Positions 6,475-15,232 of a stretch of 64,000 nucleotides of DNA are shown here, piece by piece. The translations under genes and the position numbers were made by a program. A model generated the notes under the pieces. It did no database searches and was not told the DNA's origin. It saw only the letters and a program-made list of their open reading frames with translations. The DNA comes from GWB1-39-12 sp964435575 (lineage in GTDB: Bacteria; Patescibacteriota; Microgenomatia; UBA8517), in the NCBI GenBank assembly GCA_964435575.1, contig CAYSZS010000001.1, forward strand, positions 1 through 64,000. Direction: 5' to 3'. Position 1 is the stretch's first letter. Each line of letters starts with the position of its first letter.

Positions 6475-7806
6475 ATGCTTGATATAAAATATATTCGGGA
6501 AAATAAGGAAAAAGTTGTTAAAAATACAGCTAACCGCGGAGTGGATTCAAATAAAGCTGACGTTGAAAAACTTCTTAGTATCTATGATAATTACCACAAT
6601 CTTCTGGTAGAGATAGAAAACCTTCGATCTGAACGTAATAAATATTCCAAGGAAAATAAGGAAGAAAATAGAGAGAAAGGAAAGGAATTAAAAATTGAGT
6701 TAAAGGGTAAAGAAGATGAACTGAATAGGTTAGAAGGGGAAATGAACCAGATTTTGGCCTGGATTCCAAATATTTTAAGCGACGATACTCCGATTGGGAA
6801 AAATGAAGATGACAATGTTGATGTAAAAGTATGGTTGCCGGACAAGGGATACCTCGAGCAAACGCAGTTAGGAAAAGGTTTTGAAGTCGCCGATAAAATG
6901 CCGAGACTATCCTTTAAAGGAAAAGATCATGTGGAATTGGGTAAAACCTTAAACATTATTGATATTGAGCAGAGCGCTTTAGTGTCAGGTTCAAGATTCT
7001 GTTATTTAAAAAAAGACGCGGTATTACTCCAATATGCCATTTTTGATTTGTTATTTTCAGAATTAATTAAAAAGAATTTTACTCCAATGATTGTCCCCCT
7101 TTTGGTTAAAGAAAAAGTTTTATTTGGAACTAGTCATTTTCCAGAAGGATATAGTCAGGTTTATAAATTAGAAAAAGAGAATGTAGAAGATAACAACCAG
7201 CTCTACTTAGTTGGATCATCGGAACCCCCTCTTTTTGCTTATGGTATGGAGAAAAGATTTAAAGAAAGTGAACTTCCGTTCAAGATGTGTGCATTTACAT
7301 CGTGTTTTAGAAGCGAAGTTGGCTCCTGGGGTAAGGATGTAAAGGGTATAAAGCGTGTTCACCAATTTGATAAGTTGGAAATGGATGTTATTTGTTTACC
7401 CGAACAGACAGATAAAATATTTGAGGAATTAATTTCAATCAATGAATGGTTAATGCAATCCTTAAAGTTGCCTTATCGAGTAATTCAAAAATGTAGCGGT
7501 GATGCCGGTTATAATGCAAGTCATAAACAATATGATGTTGAGGTGTGGAGAATGCCGGTTGAAGAGTTTATGGAGACCATGACAGACACCAACACCACTG
7601 ATTACCAAGCAAGAAGACTTAACATCCGTTATCAAAAGAATAATGGAGATAAAGGATTTTGTTATACCGTAAACGATACGGGTGTTGCAATGGGAAGGAT
7701 AATTCTGGCAATTCTTGAAAATTATCAGCAGGAAGATGGGTCAGTTATAGTCCCTGAAGTTTTGAGAAAGTGGATGGGGAAGGATAAAATTGTAAAAAAT
7801 GAATAG
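6475..7806 (+). CDS. serS: Serine--tRNA ligase
   Basis: 443 residues, slightly longer than the usual 425. An N-terminal antiparallel coiled coil (residues about 35-95, rich in Glu, Lys and Leu) grips the long variable arm of tRNA-Ser. Class II motif 2 is CFRSEVGSWGKD (Phe278-Arg279-Ser280-Glu281) and motif 3 appears as NDTGVAMGRIILAILENYQ near the C-terminus. YLVGSSEPPL is the serine/adenylate pocket segment (TSE-like). Transcribed from its own -10 box; overlaps the next gene by 8 bases, so the two are translationally coupled. Confidence 0.95.
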   Translation: MLDIKYIRENKEKVVKNTANRGVDSNKADVEKLLSIYDNYHNLLVEIENLRSERNKYSKENKEENREKGKELKIELKGKEDELNRLEGEMNQILAWIPNILSDDTPIGKNEDDNVDVKVWLPDKGYLEQTQLGKGFEVADKMPRLSFKGKDHVELGKTLNIIDIEQSALVSGSRFCYLKKDAVLLQYAIFDLLFSELIKKNFTPMIVPLLVKEKVLFGTSHFPEGYSQVYKLEKENVEDNNQLYLVGSSEPPLFAYGMEKRFKESELPFKMCAFTSCFRSEVGSWGKDVKGIKRVHQFDKLEMDVICLPEQTDKIFEELISINEWLMQSLKLPYRVIQKCSGDAGYNASHKQYDVEVWRMPVEEFMETMTDTNTTDYQARRLNIRYQKNNGDKGFCYTVNDTGVAMGRIILAILENYQQEDGSVIVPEVLRKWMGKDKIVKNE

Positions 7807-8335
7807 ACCTCTTTACCTTTATCATGCCTCGCCCCAGTGTGATTTAAAAATAATCGAACCCCGAAAAAATACTGCTCCGGAAGGATTCAAAAAAGGTCCT
7901 GTTGTTTTTGCAACTGATTCTTTTCCTTTCGTAACTCAATTTTTAGTGCCTCATGACGACTCATGGGCAAATGGCGGAGCTTTCGGAAGTACTTACTTTT
8001 TTGTAATAAGTGATGGCAAAAGATTCAAAAAGGTTGACAAGGGAGGCTGCGTTTATTTGGTGCTTTCCGATAATTTTACAAATTACAACAAACGGGAATG
8101 GTTTAGCAGAAAATCCGTTAAAACTGCCGGGAAAGTACACTTTTCTTCCGGACTTGACGCGATGATAATAACCAAAGTTCAGGTTTATTTTGTCAAACTC
8201 CAAGTTTACGAAGAAATTCAAAATTCCAAAGATCACGGCGTGTCAATTTTGAATAATTTAAAAAGTGAAAATGAAAAAAGAGGTCTCAAAGTAAAAAAAC
8301 TTGAATTTTTTAGAGGTTCAAAAAAATTAATGTAA
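7799..8335 (+). CDS. Conserved protein of unknown function
   Basis: 178 residues, soluble. It opens with LYLYHASPQ, followed by EPRKNTAPEGFKKGPVVFAT and FLVPHDDSWANGG. The LYHAS opening and the VFAT segment resemble small proteins with an ADP-ribosyltransferase-like layout, but I cannot identify a full catalytic triad and do not assign the activity. It overlaps serS by 8 bases and its stop overlaps the convergent rarA stop (8327-8335). Confidence 0.55.
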   Translation: MNRPLYLYHASPQCDLKIIEPRKNTAPEGFKKGPVVFATDSFPFVTQFLVPHDDSWANGGAFGSTYFFVISDGKRFKKVDKGGCVYLVLSDNFTNYNKREWFSRKSVKTAGKVHFSSGLDAMIITKVQVYFVKLQVYEEIQNSKDHGVSILNNLKSENEKRGLKVKKLEFFRGSKKLM

Positions 8336-8880
8336 TTTTACATTTTTGCGATAGTAGTTCTTTCCTTTGAGTTTGTCAGGTAACAATGATTCTTTCGTAT
8401 ATTTTTCATAGTTTTCCCCATATCCAATATCTTTCATAAGTTTTGTAACAGGATTGCGGATTTTAAGGGGAGTGGGGAGATTTCCAAATTTTTTGACATC
8501 TTCAACAGCGCTAAAATAAGCGTTATATGCTAAGCGGCTCTTTTTGGCGGTGGCCAAATAGACTACTCCGTGCATTAAGTTAATTTGGCACTCTGGGTAT
8601 CCGATTGTCTCGCAGGCGCGGAAAACTTCATTTGCAACTACCAATGCAGTTGGGGCAGCCATGCCGATGTCTTCAGACGCAAAGACAACCATACGCCTTG
8701 CAATGTATAAAGGATCCTGCCCGGCTTCGACCATCCGAGCTAGATAATATAAAGCTGCGTCAACGTCACTTGCTCTCATAGATTTAATAAATGCAGAAAT
8801 AACGTTGTAAAATTCCTCACCTTGTTTGTCGAATGTTAACTGCCTCCTCTGTAGTGCATTTTCAATGTCATCTAAATACA

Positions 8881-8923
8881 CACTCCCGGAGTGTGCCGTA
8901 GGCGCAACACCACTCCGGGAGTG
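8881..8923. repeat. Inverted 13-mers inserted in rarA
   Basis: CACTCCCGGAGTG (8881-8893) and its exact reverse complement (8911-8923) flank a 17-base centre. The insert codes for roughly HSRSGVAPTAHSGS, which the RarA fold does not need. Confidence 0.75.
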
Positions 8924-9253
8924 AATTAAATTCGAGGCTATTTCGAGGACATTTAATAAAACTCGTGCGTCACCGTTTGAGGATTCGAGCAAAAATTTTA
9001 AAGCTTTCGGCCGAATTTTAACTTTCAGTTCTTTTAAACCCCGTTTGGCAATAATTTTTAATTCCTTTTCAGTCAGTTGATTTAAAACAAGTACGCGACT
9101 GCGGGAAAGAAGTGGTCCGATGACTTCAAATGAAGGATTTTCGGTTGTAGCGCCGATTAAAATTATTTGTCCTTTTTCAACGTGGGGAAGTAGTTTATCT
9201 TGCTGAGCTTTGTTAAACCGATGTATCTCGTCAATGAAAATGATTGGCGAACT

Positions 9254-9306
9254 TTGCAGGGTCGTACCCTGCAAGGCCTGGCCTTTAAAGGGTAACCCCT
9301 GCAGGT
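9254..9306. repeat. Palindromic cluster inserted in rarA
   Basis: TTGCAGGGT CGT ACCCTGCAA is a perfect hairpin (9254-9274), followed by GGCCTGGCC and more paired sequence. It codes for about 20 extra residues just before Walker B. A near copy of the hairpin is at 12004-12023. Confidence 0.75.
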
Positions 9307-9481
9307 TGGTTTTCGGTTGAATGTTTTTTCGGTCGACAATGATTTTTTGAATATCTTTACTGGATGTATTGACGGCCGAGAATTCATAAAACTCTCTTTT
9401 CAATTCATTTGCAATAATTCTGGCGAGAGTTGTTTTGCCGCTTCCGGGTGGGCCCCAGAAGATTAAAGAAGGAAAGTAGTC

Positions 9482-9514
9482 ATTAGTTACTTTGTTACTT
9501 AGTAACTTAGTAAT
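9482..9514. repeat. AAGTAACTTA-type repeat in rarA
   Basis: GTTACTTAGTAAC and neighbouring sequence code on the minus strand for TKLLSNKVTN, between EHLVAKEG and the Walker A strand. Same type as the repeats at 3856-4374. Confidence 0.6.
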
Positions 9515-9654
9515 AATACCTTCCTTTGCGACTAGGTGTTCCTAGCCGACGAACTCGGACAGCTTTTCCGGCCTTATTTTTTCAGGTAATGGAATATTTT
9601 GCATGTGTTCTTATTTTATACCAAATAATATCCGAAGCAAAATGTAATTAGATG

Positions 9655-9684
9655 CTGACAAAAGGTAAATTGCGTTATTATAAT
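9655..9684 (+). promoter_or_regulatory. Promoter of the ABC exporter (leaderless)
   Basis: CTGACA (9655-9660), 18-base spacer, TATAAT (9679-9684), then 6 bases to ATG 9691. An ATG at 9652 lies upstream of this promoter and so is not the start. Confidence 0.65.
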
Positions 9685-9690
9685 CTAAGT

Positions 9691-11508
9691 ATGCACAAAA
9701 TATTTTCTATCAGACAATCTCTGGTTAATGTTTTCGGGAATTTAAGGAAATTACTGGTGATTTCCTGGAATGAGGATAAATTTTTAACTTTCGGATACAT
9801 GGCTTCTTCAGGAATGGGTGCTTTTTTCCCAATTGCAGCAAGCTATGTTTTTAAGCTATTTATTGATGAAATTATTTCTTCAAAGGGAGTAAGTGTAGAT
9901 ATCCCGATAATATTAATTGCTTTACTTGCTTCGCGGTATTTAATAGACGCTTCCTGGGATTTTGTAATGTGGGTGGTCAGAGGAATATATTTTGACTTCC
10001 TTTTCAGGTACAAATTTCAAAACATTTTAAATTATATTTATTACAAGAAGGTCGTCTTTTTGGATCTTGAGCATTTTGAAAACCCTAAAATTCAGGATTT
10101 AATGACTAAGGCTCAGGACACTTTTACCTGGAAGCTTCCCAATTTTTTCAGGGGTTTTGCTTCACTTTTAAATAATATGATCAGCTATGTTGTTTCCTTC
10201 ATTATTCTTATTCCATTTGGAGTTCAAATTCCGGCTCTTATGAGTTTGGTCACAATCCCGCAGCTCTTTTTAAGAGCAAAGTACGGAAGGTTGCAGTGGT
10301 CGATATACGGATCAGGTGCACCTGAGGTAAGAAAACTTTGGTATTTGAGCTGGTTATTGAGAGAGAAACGGTCGGTTGTTGAAGCCAGGATATTTCAGTC
10401 AAACCGGTCTCTGCTGAAAAAGTTCAGAAAAACACAGAAATATTTGTATGAACTAAACAAAAAACCGGTTGTTGAATTCATGCGTGCGGTAATGGTTCCC
10501 CAGGTTGTGAAATACGGCGTCCTTTTTATTTTCGCATATTCTAAAATTCCTGAAGTTCTGAACCAAAGCATGAGCGTTGGTGATTTTACCTTTTTTGTAA
10601 GTTTACTAGACAGAGTTACCAATAGTGCTACTGACATGATTTTAAACTTCGGCGAGATGTATGAAGATAATTTATATGTTAACCATTATTTTGAGGTCCT
10701 AAACCTTCCGAGATTGGTGAATGTAGCCCAAATTCCGGTGGAGATTGATTTTAGAAAACCTCCGAAAATTGAATTTAAAGATGTATCTTTTATATACCCC
10801 GGGACTGACAAATACGTTTTAAAAGACGTAAATTTTTCGATTTCTCCGTCTGAAAATATTGCCATAGTCGGTGCAAACGGTGCCGGAAAGACAACAATAG
10901 TGAAACTTTTGTGCAGGTTCTATGATGTGACTAAAGGTGAAATTTTAGTAAACGGCATAAATATAAAAGATTTAGACTTGAAATCCTGGTACAGGAGTAT
11001 TGGCACTTTATTTCAGGAGTTTATGCACTATGACTTTACAGTTAAAGAAAATATTATGCTTGGAAACCCGGGAGTGAGAGATAACGAGCTTGTGCTACTT
11101 GCCGCAAAACAAAGCGGTGCGGAAGATTTTATCAAAGATTTACCCCAAAAGTATGATCAATTATTAGGGCGGCAGTTTGAGGGAGGTGTTGAATTGTCAC
11201 AGGGTCAGTGGCAAAAAATTGCTATCGCACGGGCTTTCTATGAAGGGGCTCCGATTTTAATTCTTGACGAGCCGACCAGTGCAATTGACGCGGAGTCAGA
11301 GTATGAGATATTTCAGAATTTAAATAAATATTACAAAGATAAAACTTTGTTTCTAATTTCTCACAGGTTTTCCACCGTCAGGAATGCCGACAAGATAATT
11401 GTATTAAAGGACGGCGAAATTAGTGAGTCTGGCGGTCATGAAGAGTTATTAGCGATTGATGGTACTTATGCGCGGATGTTTAAAAAACAAGCCTTGGGTT
11501 ATCAGTGA
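9691..11508 (+). CDS. ABC exporter, fused membrane and ATPase domains
   Basis: About 605 residues from ATG 9691. N-terminal transmembrane domain with about six membrane segments (residues about 20-310), then a nucleotide-binding domain with Walker A GANGAGKTT, Q-loop LFQEF, signature LSQGQ (a variant of LSGGQ), Walker B ILILDEPTSAID and H-loop ISHRFS. Type IV exporters of this kind work as dimers and move lipids, peptides or drugs outward; the cargo is not evident. The longer ATG at 9652 is rejected because the -10 box lies between it and 9691. The stop overlaps the region of the next start, so the two genes form an operon. Confidence 0.88.
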   Translation: MHKIFSIRQSLVNVFGNLRKLLVISWNEDKFLTFGYMASSGMGAFFPIAASYVFKLFIDEIISSKGVSVDIPIILIALLASRYLIDASWDFVMWVVRGIYFDFLFRYKFQNILNYIYYKKVVFLDLEHFENPKIQDLMTKAQDTFTWKLPNFFRGFASLLNNMISYVVSFIILIPFGVQIPALMSLVTIPQLFLRAKYGRLQWSIYGSGAPEVRKLWYLSWLLREKRSVVEARIFQSNRSLLKKFRKTQKYLYELNKKPVVEFMRAVMVPQVVKYGVLFIFAYSKIPEVLNQSMSVGDFTFFVSLLDRVTNSATDMILNFGEMYEDNLYVNHYFEVLNLPRLVNVAQIPVEIDFRKPPKIEFKDVSFIYPGTDKYVLKDVNFSISPSENIAIVGANGAGKTTIVKLLCRFYDVTKGEILVNGINIKDLDLKSWYRSIGTLFQEFMHYDFTVKENIMLGNPGVRDNELVLLAAKQSGAEDFIKDLPQKYDQLLGRQFEGGVELSQGQWQKIAIARAFYEGAPILILDEPTSAIDAESEYEIFQNLNKYYKDKTLFLISHRFSTVRNADKIIVLKDGEISESGGHEELLAIDGTYARMFKKQALGYQ

Positions 11509-11510
11509 TT

Positions 11511-12170
11511 ATGGGGAAATTACAGGATTTTTTGACAGGAACTAAAGTTTTGGAAGAGGTTGAATCACCTATCAATGGAAAAATAGCCGTAACTAGAAGT
11601 TTAGCATTCGGAACTTATATTTCGGTTGGCGGTTTGACACAGTCGGGGGGAGTCTTGAAGAATATTTGGAAGAAGACTTTGAAAAAAGTTCATAGTTCAC
11701 CGTTCATAGTTCACCGTTGTTTGATTTTAGGATTAGGGGGTGGGACTGCGGGAAAGTTGGTTAACGAATTTTGGCCCGAGGCAAAAATTACCGGAGTTGA
11801 TTTGGATCCTGTAATGGTAGAATTGGGCAGAAAATACTTAAAACTGGATGAAATTGGAATTGATGTGGTAATTGGGGATGCATGGGATTATGTAAGAGTA
11901 AACAGTAAGAGTAATAGTAAGAGAAAATACGACCTTGTATTGGTTGATTTATATGTAGGTGATAATTTCCCTGAAAAATTCGAATCCCCTGAGTTCATAA
12001 AGATTGCAGGGTCGTACCTTGCAGATGGTGGTATAGCTGTTTTTAACAGGCTTTATTATGGGGAAAAAAGGAGGGAAGCTACGAGGTTCTTAAAAACTCT
12101 AGAAAAAGTATTTAAAAAAGTTGACGTTGTCTATCCCGAAGCAAATATAATGTTTTTGTGTAAGAATTAG
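11511..12170 (+). CDS. Spermidine-synthase-like / SAM-binding Rossmann protein
   Basis: 219 residues. LILGLGGGTAGKLV is the nucleotide-binding motif I, ITGVDLDPVMVELGRKYL holds the acidic ribose-binding residue, then GDAWDYV and KYDLVLVDLYVGD. The order fits the polyamine aminopropyltransferase superfamily, but the N-terminal beta domain is short and the substrate Asp residues are not clear, so a methyltransferase role is equally possible. ATG 11511 is preferred to GTG 11505, which overlaps the exporter stop. It carries a tandem 14-base duplication (11688-11715, SSPFIVH) and a hairpin-like copy at 12004-12023. Confidence 0.7.
   Translation: MGKLQDFLTGTKVLEEVESPINGKIAVTRSLAFGTYISVGGLTQSGGVLKNIWKKTLKKVHSSPFIVHRCLILGLGGGTAGKLVNEFWPEAKITGVDLDPVMVELGRKYLKLDEIGIDVVIGDAWDYVRVNSKSNSKRKYDLVLVDLYVGDNFPEKFESPEFIKIAGSYLADGGIAVFNRLYYGEKRREATRFLKTLEKVFKKVDVVYPEANIMFLCKN
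11688..11715 (+). repeat. Two exact 14-base units inside the spermidine-synthase-like gene
   Basis: GTTCATAGTTCACC occurs twice in direct tandem (11688-11701 and 11702-11715). It codes for extra residues between KKTLKK and LILGLGGG. Confidence 0.9.
12004..12023. repeat. Near copy of the rarA hairpin element
   Basis: TTGCAGGGTCGTACCTTGCA differs by one base from the perfect hairpin at 9254-9273. It is read as IAGSYLA, which also fits the fold length, so it may be an old, adapted copy. Confidence 0.55.
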
Positions 12171-12247
12171 ACTTGCTATTATCACTCGCAGAGTTTGTTT
12201 GCTACAATTGAAGCTGGGGTGTACAATTTTAGGGTTGTCTTTTCACT

Positions 12248-15040
12248 ATGTTAAAGCTATTTTCAAAATTTTTGGATTTGAACCAGAAGGAAATAAACCG
12301 TTTGGAAAAAGTCGCGGCACAAATTAATGATCTTGAGCCGAAGGTTAAAAAAATCAAAGATAAAGACTTTAGACTGAAAACCGAGGAGTTTAAAAAGAGA
12401 CTTGAAAAAGGCGAAACTTTAAATGATATTTTGCCCGAAGCATTTGCTTTGGTTCGGGAAGCGTCAAGAAGAACTGTTGGCATGAGGCATTTTGACGTCC
12501 AGCTCATGGCGGCAGTTGCACTTTTTGAGGGTAAGGTTGCTGAACAAAAAACTGGTGAGGGAAAGACGCTCTCTGCGGTTCCGGCACTTTATCTCCATGC
12601 ATTGACCGGGCGCGGTGCCCATTTGGTAACAGTTAACGACTATTTAGCAAGGCGCGACGCTGGTTGGAACGGGCCGATTTTCCATCTTCTTGGTTTATCT
12701 ACTGGCTCAATAATTCAGGAAGGAAAGTCTTTTATCTACGATCACGAGTTTAACGATACGAGTCATGGGGATGAACGTTTGGCTCATCTTAAACCCTCCG
12801 AACGAAAAGCTGCTTACAATGCCGACATTACTTATGGAACCAACAATGAGTTCGGTTTTGATTATCTTCGCGACAACATGGTTCAGGCAACTAGCGAAAT
12901 GGTTCAAAGAGGGCACTATTTCACCATTGTTGACGAGGTCGACTCAATTTTGATTGACGAAGCAAGAACTCCCCTTATTATTTCCGCTCCCGATACGGAA
13001 CCGACGGATAAATATTTCAAATTTTCCTCCATGGTTGAGAAACTTAATCCAGATACGGATTTTTCAATCGATGAAAAGGTAAAGAGTGCGACTCTCACCG
13101 AACACGGAATAACCAGAGTCGAGAAAATTTTGGGAGTTGAAAATTTATACGAAAAAGATTGGGAAACGATTCATCATATTGAAAACGCACTCCGTGCCAA
13201 AACTCTATATCTCCGCGACCGCGATTATGTTGTCAAAGACGGCCAGGTAACTATTGTTGATGAGTTTACCGGACGACTCATGTTTGGACGGCGCTGGAGT
13301 GACGGTCTTCACCAAGCTGTTGAAGCAAAAGAGGGAGTTAAAATTCAGCAGGAAAGTAAGACTCTGGCGACAATTTCTTTTCAAAACTATTTCAGAATGT
13401 ATGAAATCCTCTCCGGTATGACCGGGACCGCAGCAACAGAAGCAGAAGAATTTAAAAAAATTTATAACTTGGAAGTTGTCGTAGTTCCGACTCACAGAGA
13501 TATGGTTCGAAAAGACCACCCCGACGTTATTTATAAAACGGTCAGGGCAAAATACGGAGCCGTTGTCAACGGGATTATTGAAAGATACCAGAAAGGTCAA
13601 CCCATCTTGGTTGGTACAACATCGATAGAAAAAAATGAAATTATAAGCGACTACCTGAAACGCAAGAAAGTTCCCCATAACGTTTTAAATGCCAAAAACC
13701 ACGAGAAGGAGGCGATGATAATCGCCGATGCCGGTAAACCCGGTGCCGTAACCGTTGCGACAAACATGGCGGGGCGTGGTGTAGATGTTGTTCTGGGTGG
13801 TTCGGTTCCGGACCGACCCGAAGGAGTTTCGAACGAAAAATTTATAAAGTCCAAAGAGTATGGGGGTTGGAAAGAGAGGCACGAGAAGGTGGTCAAGGCG
13901 GGAGGTTTGCATGTAATAGGAACAGAGCGCCATGAAGCGAGACGGGTGGACAATCAACTAAGGGGTCGTTCCGGCCGTCAGGGGGATCCGGGTTCGTCTC
14001 GTTTTTATCTTTCCCTTGAGGACGATTTAATGAGAATTTTTGGGGGAGAAAAGATTGCGTCAATTATGGATAGACTTGCTTTGCCAGAAGACCAACCGAT
14101 TGAAAATAAGCTTATTAGCCGTTCAATAGAACAAGCACAGGTAAAAGTTGAAGGCTTTCATTTTGACGCCAGGAAAAATTTAGTCGAATACGACAATGTA
14201 ATAAATCAACAAAGGGAAATTATCTATAATTTGCGAGGAAAGGTTTTGGAAGCAAAAGATTTAAAGAATGAAATCTTAGAGAAATTGGGAGACCAGATTG
14301 ATAAGATTCTTCTTATATCCTGGCCTGTCGAGGGTGAAGAACCCGACTTTGAAAAAATAGTAGTCAACCTTTTGGAGATTGTGCCCTTTGACGACGCTTC
14401 AATAAAAAGACTTAAAGGTCAGTTGAAAGATCTCGACGGTAAAGAAAATATAAGAGCTTTTTTGGTCAAAGTAATTGATGATATTTATGTAAGTCGCGAA
14501 AAAGATTTGGTAGAAATAATGAAACAAGTTGAGCGCTTCGCATATCTGGGATCAATTGATAAGCATTGGATTGACCATATCGACCACCTTGATGGGCTTC
14601 GCGAGGGGGTCCGTCTGCGGGCTTACGGACAGCGCGACCCTTTGGTTGAATTTAAAAATGAGGCGTTCGGTCTTTTTGAAGGCTTACTCGACCGAATTGA
14701 TGCAGAGCTTGCAAGACGTATATTTAGAGTTGGTGTTATGCGACAACCTCGGCCTGAAATTCCGCTTGCACAGGCGACGACTAATGTTGACACTCTGGAT
14801 CAAACTGGCTTGATGGATACACCTACTCCTGAATTGGGTGCAGAAAGAGGTACTCCCGCCTTTGCTGGATCTCCTTCACCAATCACTAATCACCAATCGC
14901 CAGCCACTAATTCGTCCGAAGGACGAAAAAAGATCGGCCGCAACGACCCCTGCCCCTGTGGGGCAATTAATCCGGAGACAAGTAAGCCTTATAAATATAA
15001 GAAATGCGGTTTGATAAATGCACCATATCACAGAGGTTAA
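12248..15040 (+). CDS. secA: Protein translocase subunit SecA
   Basis: 930 residues. The motor ATPase that drives secreted proteins through SecYEG. Walker A is TGEGKT (residues 102-107), DEVDSILIDEARTPL is the helicase DEAD-like motif, followed by the preprotein cross-linking domain, GTTSIEKNE and the second helicase domain with GTERHEARRVDNQLRGRSGRQGD (split here only by its motif), then the wing and scaffold domains. The C-terminus holds the SEC-C zinc motif with Cys-x-Cys and a downstream KKCG. A low-complexity linker before it (SPITNHQSPATNSSEG) is coded by a 14-base-period array and a TTCGTCC hairpin. Confidence 0.97.
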   Translation: MLKLFSKFLDLNQKEINRLEKVAAQINDLEPKVKKIKDKDFRLKTEEFKKRLEKGETLNDILPEAFALVREASRRTVGMRHFDVQLMAAVALFEGKVAEQKTGEGKTLSAVPALYLHALTGRGAHLVTVNDYLARRDAGWNGPIFHLLGLSTGSIIQEGKSFIYDHEFNDTSHGDERLAHLKPSERKAAYNADITYGTNNEFGFDYLRDNMVQATSEMVQRGHYFTIVDEVDSILIDEARTPLIISAPDTEPTDKYFKFSSMVEKLNPDTDFSIDEKVKSATLTEHGITRVEKILGVENLYEKDWETIHHIENALRAKTLYLRDRDYVVKDGQVTIVDEFTGRLMFGRRWSDGLHQAVEAKEGVKIQQESKTLATISFQNYFRMYEILSGMTGTAATEAEEFKKIYNLEVVVVPTHRDMVRKDHPDVIYKTVRAKYGAVVNGIIERYQKGQPILVGTTSIEKNEIISDYLKRKKVPHNVLNAKNHEKEAMIIADAGKPGAVTVATNMAGRGVDVVLGGSVPDRPEGVSNEKFIKSKEYGGWKERHEKVVKAGGLHVIGTERHEARRVDNQLRGRSGRQGDPGSSRFYLSLEDDLMRIFGGEKIASIMDRLALPEDQPIENKLISRSIEQAQVKVEGFHFDARKNLVEYDNVINQQREIIYNLRGKVLEAKDLKNEILEKLGDQIDKILLISWPVEGEEPDFEKIVVNLLEIVPFDDASIKRLKGQLKDLDGKENIRAFLVKVIDDIYVSREKDLVEIMKQVERFAYLGSIDKHWIDHIDHLDGLREGVRLRAYGQRDPLVEFKNEAFGLFEGLLDRIDAELARRIFRVGVMRQPRPEIPLAQATTNVDTLDQTGLMDTPTPELGAERGTPAFAGSPSPITNHQSPATNSSEGRKKIGRNDPCPCGAINPETSKPYKYKKCGLINAPYHRG
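14877..14927. repeat. 14-base-period array plus hairpin in the secA linker
   Basis: CACCAATCACTAAT, CACCAATCGCCAGC and CACTAATTCG follow one another at a 14-base step, then TTCGTCC gaa GGACGAA (14911-14927) forms a 7-bp hairpin. The same TCGTCC/GGACGA stem tops the leader hairpin near 48620. Confidence 0.65.
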
Positions 15041-15232
15041 TTATGCTGGCTTTGTCCGTCCGAAGCTTTAGCGGAGGAGGATGCGGAAGTGGAAAGAAGT
15101 GGAAACGTTGTCACTATCCACAGTTGGGGTAAGTATACCCAGTGTTGGAAGCTTATCAATACCCGGTGTTGGTATTATTAAAAGTGAACAGTGCCAAAAA
15201 CTATCCGTACACTCGAATTGTCTCAAGAGAAG
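15041..15232. other. Intergenic repeat region after secA
   Basis: Holds GTCCGAAGCTTTAGCGGAGG (a variant of the GCCAAGGC element), a copy of the TGYCAYTATCC repeat (15109-15131) and pairs such as TACCC/GGGTA. A 65-codon frame here is made of repeat sequence and I do not call it a gene. Confidence 0.6.
15109..15131. repeat. TGYCAYTATCC intergenic repeat, copy 1
   Basis: TGTCACTATCCACAGTTGGGG begins an imperfect palindrome shared with six other sites up to 20147. Confidence 0.6.

Larger units (their letters stand above)
8327..9604 (-). pseudogene. rarA: Replication-associated recombination AAA+ ATPase RarA/MgsA, interrupted by in-frame TAG
   Basis: RarA (MgsA) is a clamp-loader-like AAA+ ATPase acting at stalled forks. 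From ATG 9604 the frame reads PEKIRPEKLSEFVG, then TAG (9544-9542), then EHLV, with Walker A GPPGSGKTT (residues 51-59), Walker B IFIDEIHRF and the C-terminal oligomerisation domain to 8327. The stop falls exactly where the family has Gln (FVGQEHL), so a single CAG-to-TAG change explains it; nothing else breaks the frame. Starting after the stop, the first usual start codon is TTG 9403, which lacks Walker A. Three in-frame repeat insertions are present (8881-8923, 9254-9306, 9482-9514). Confidence 0.85.

Noticed and set aside
7799..8335. RNA 2'-phosphotransferase or ADP-ribosyltransferase assignment
   Set aside because: Only a short LYHAS opening is similar; no complete catalytic set is visible.
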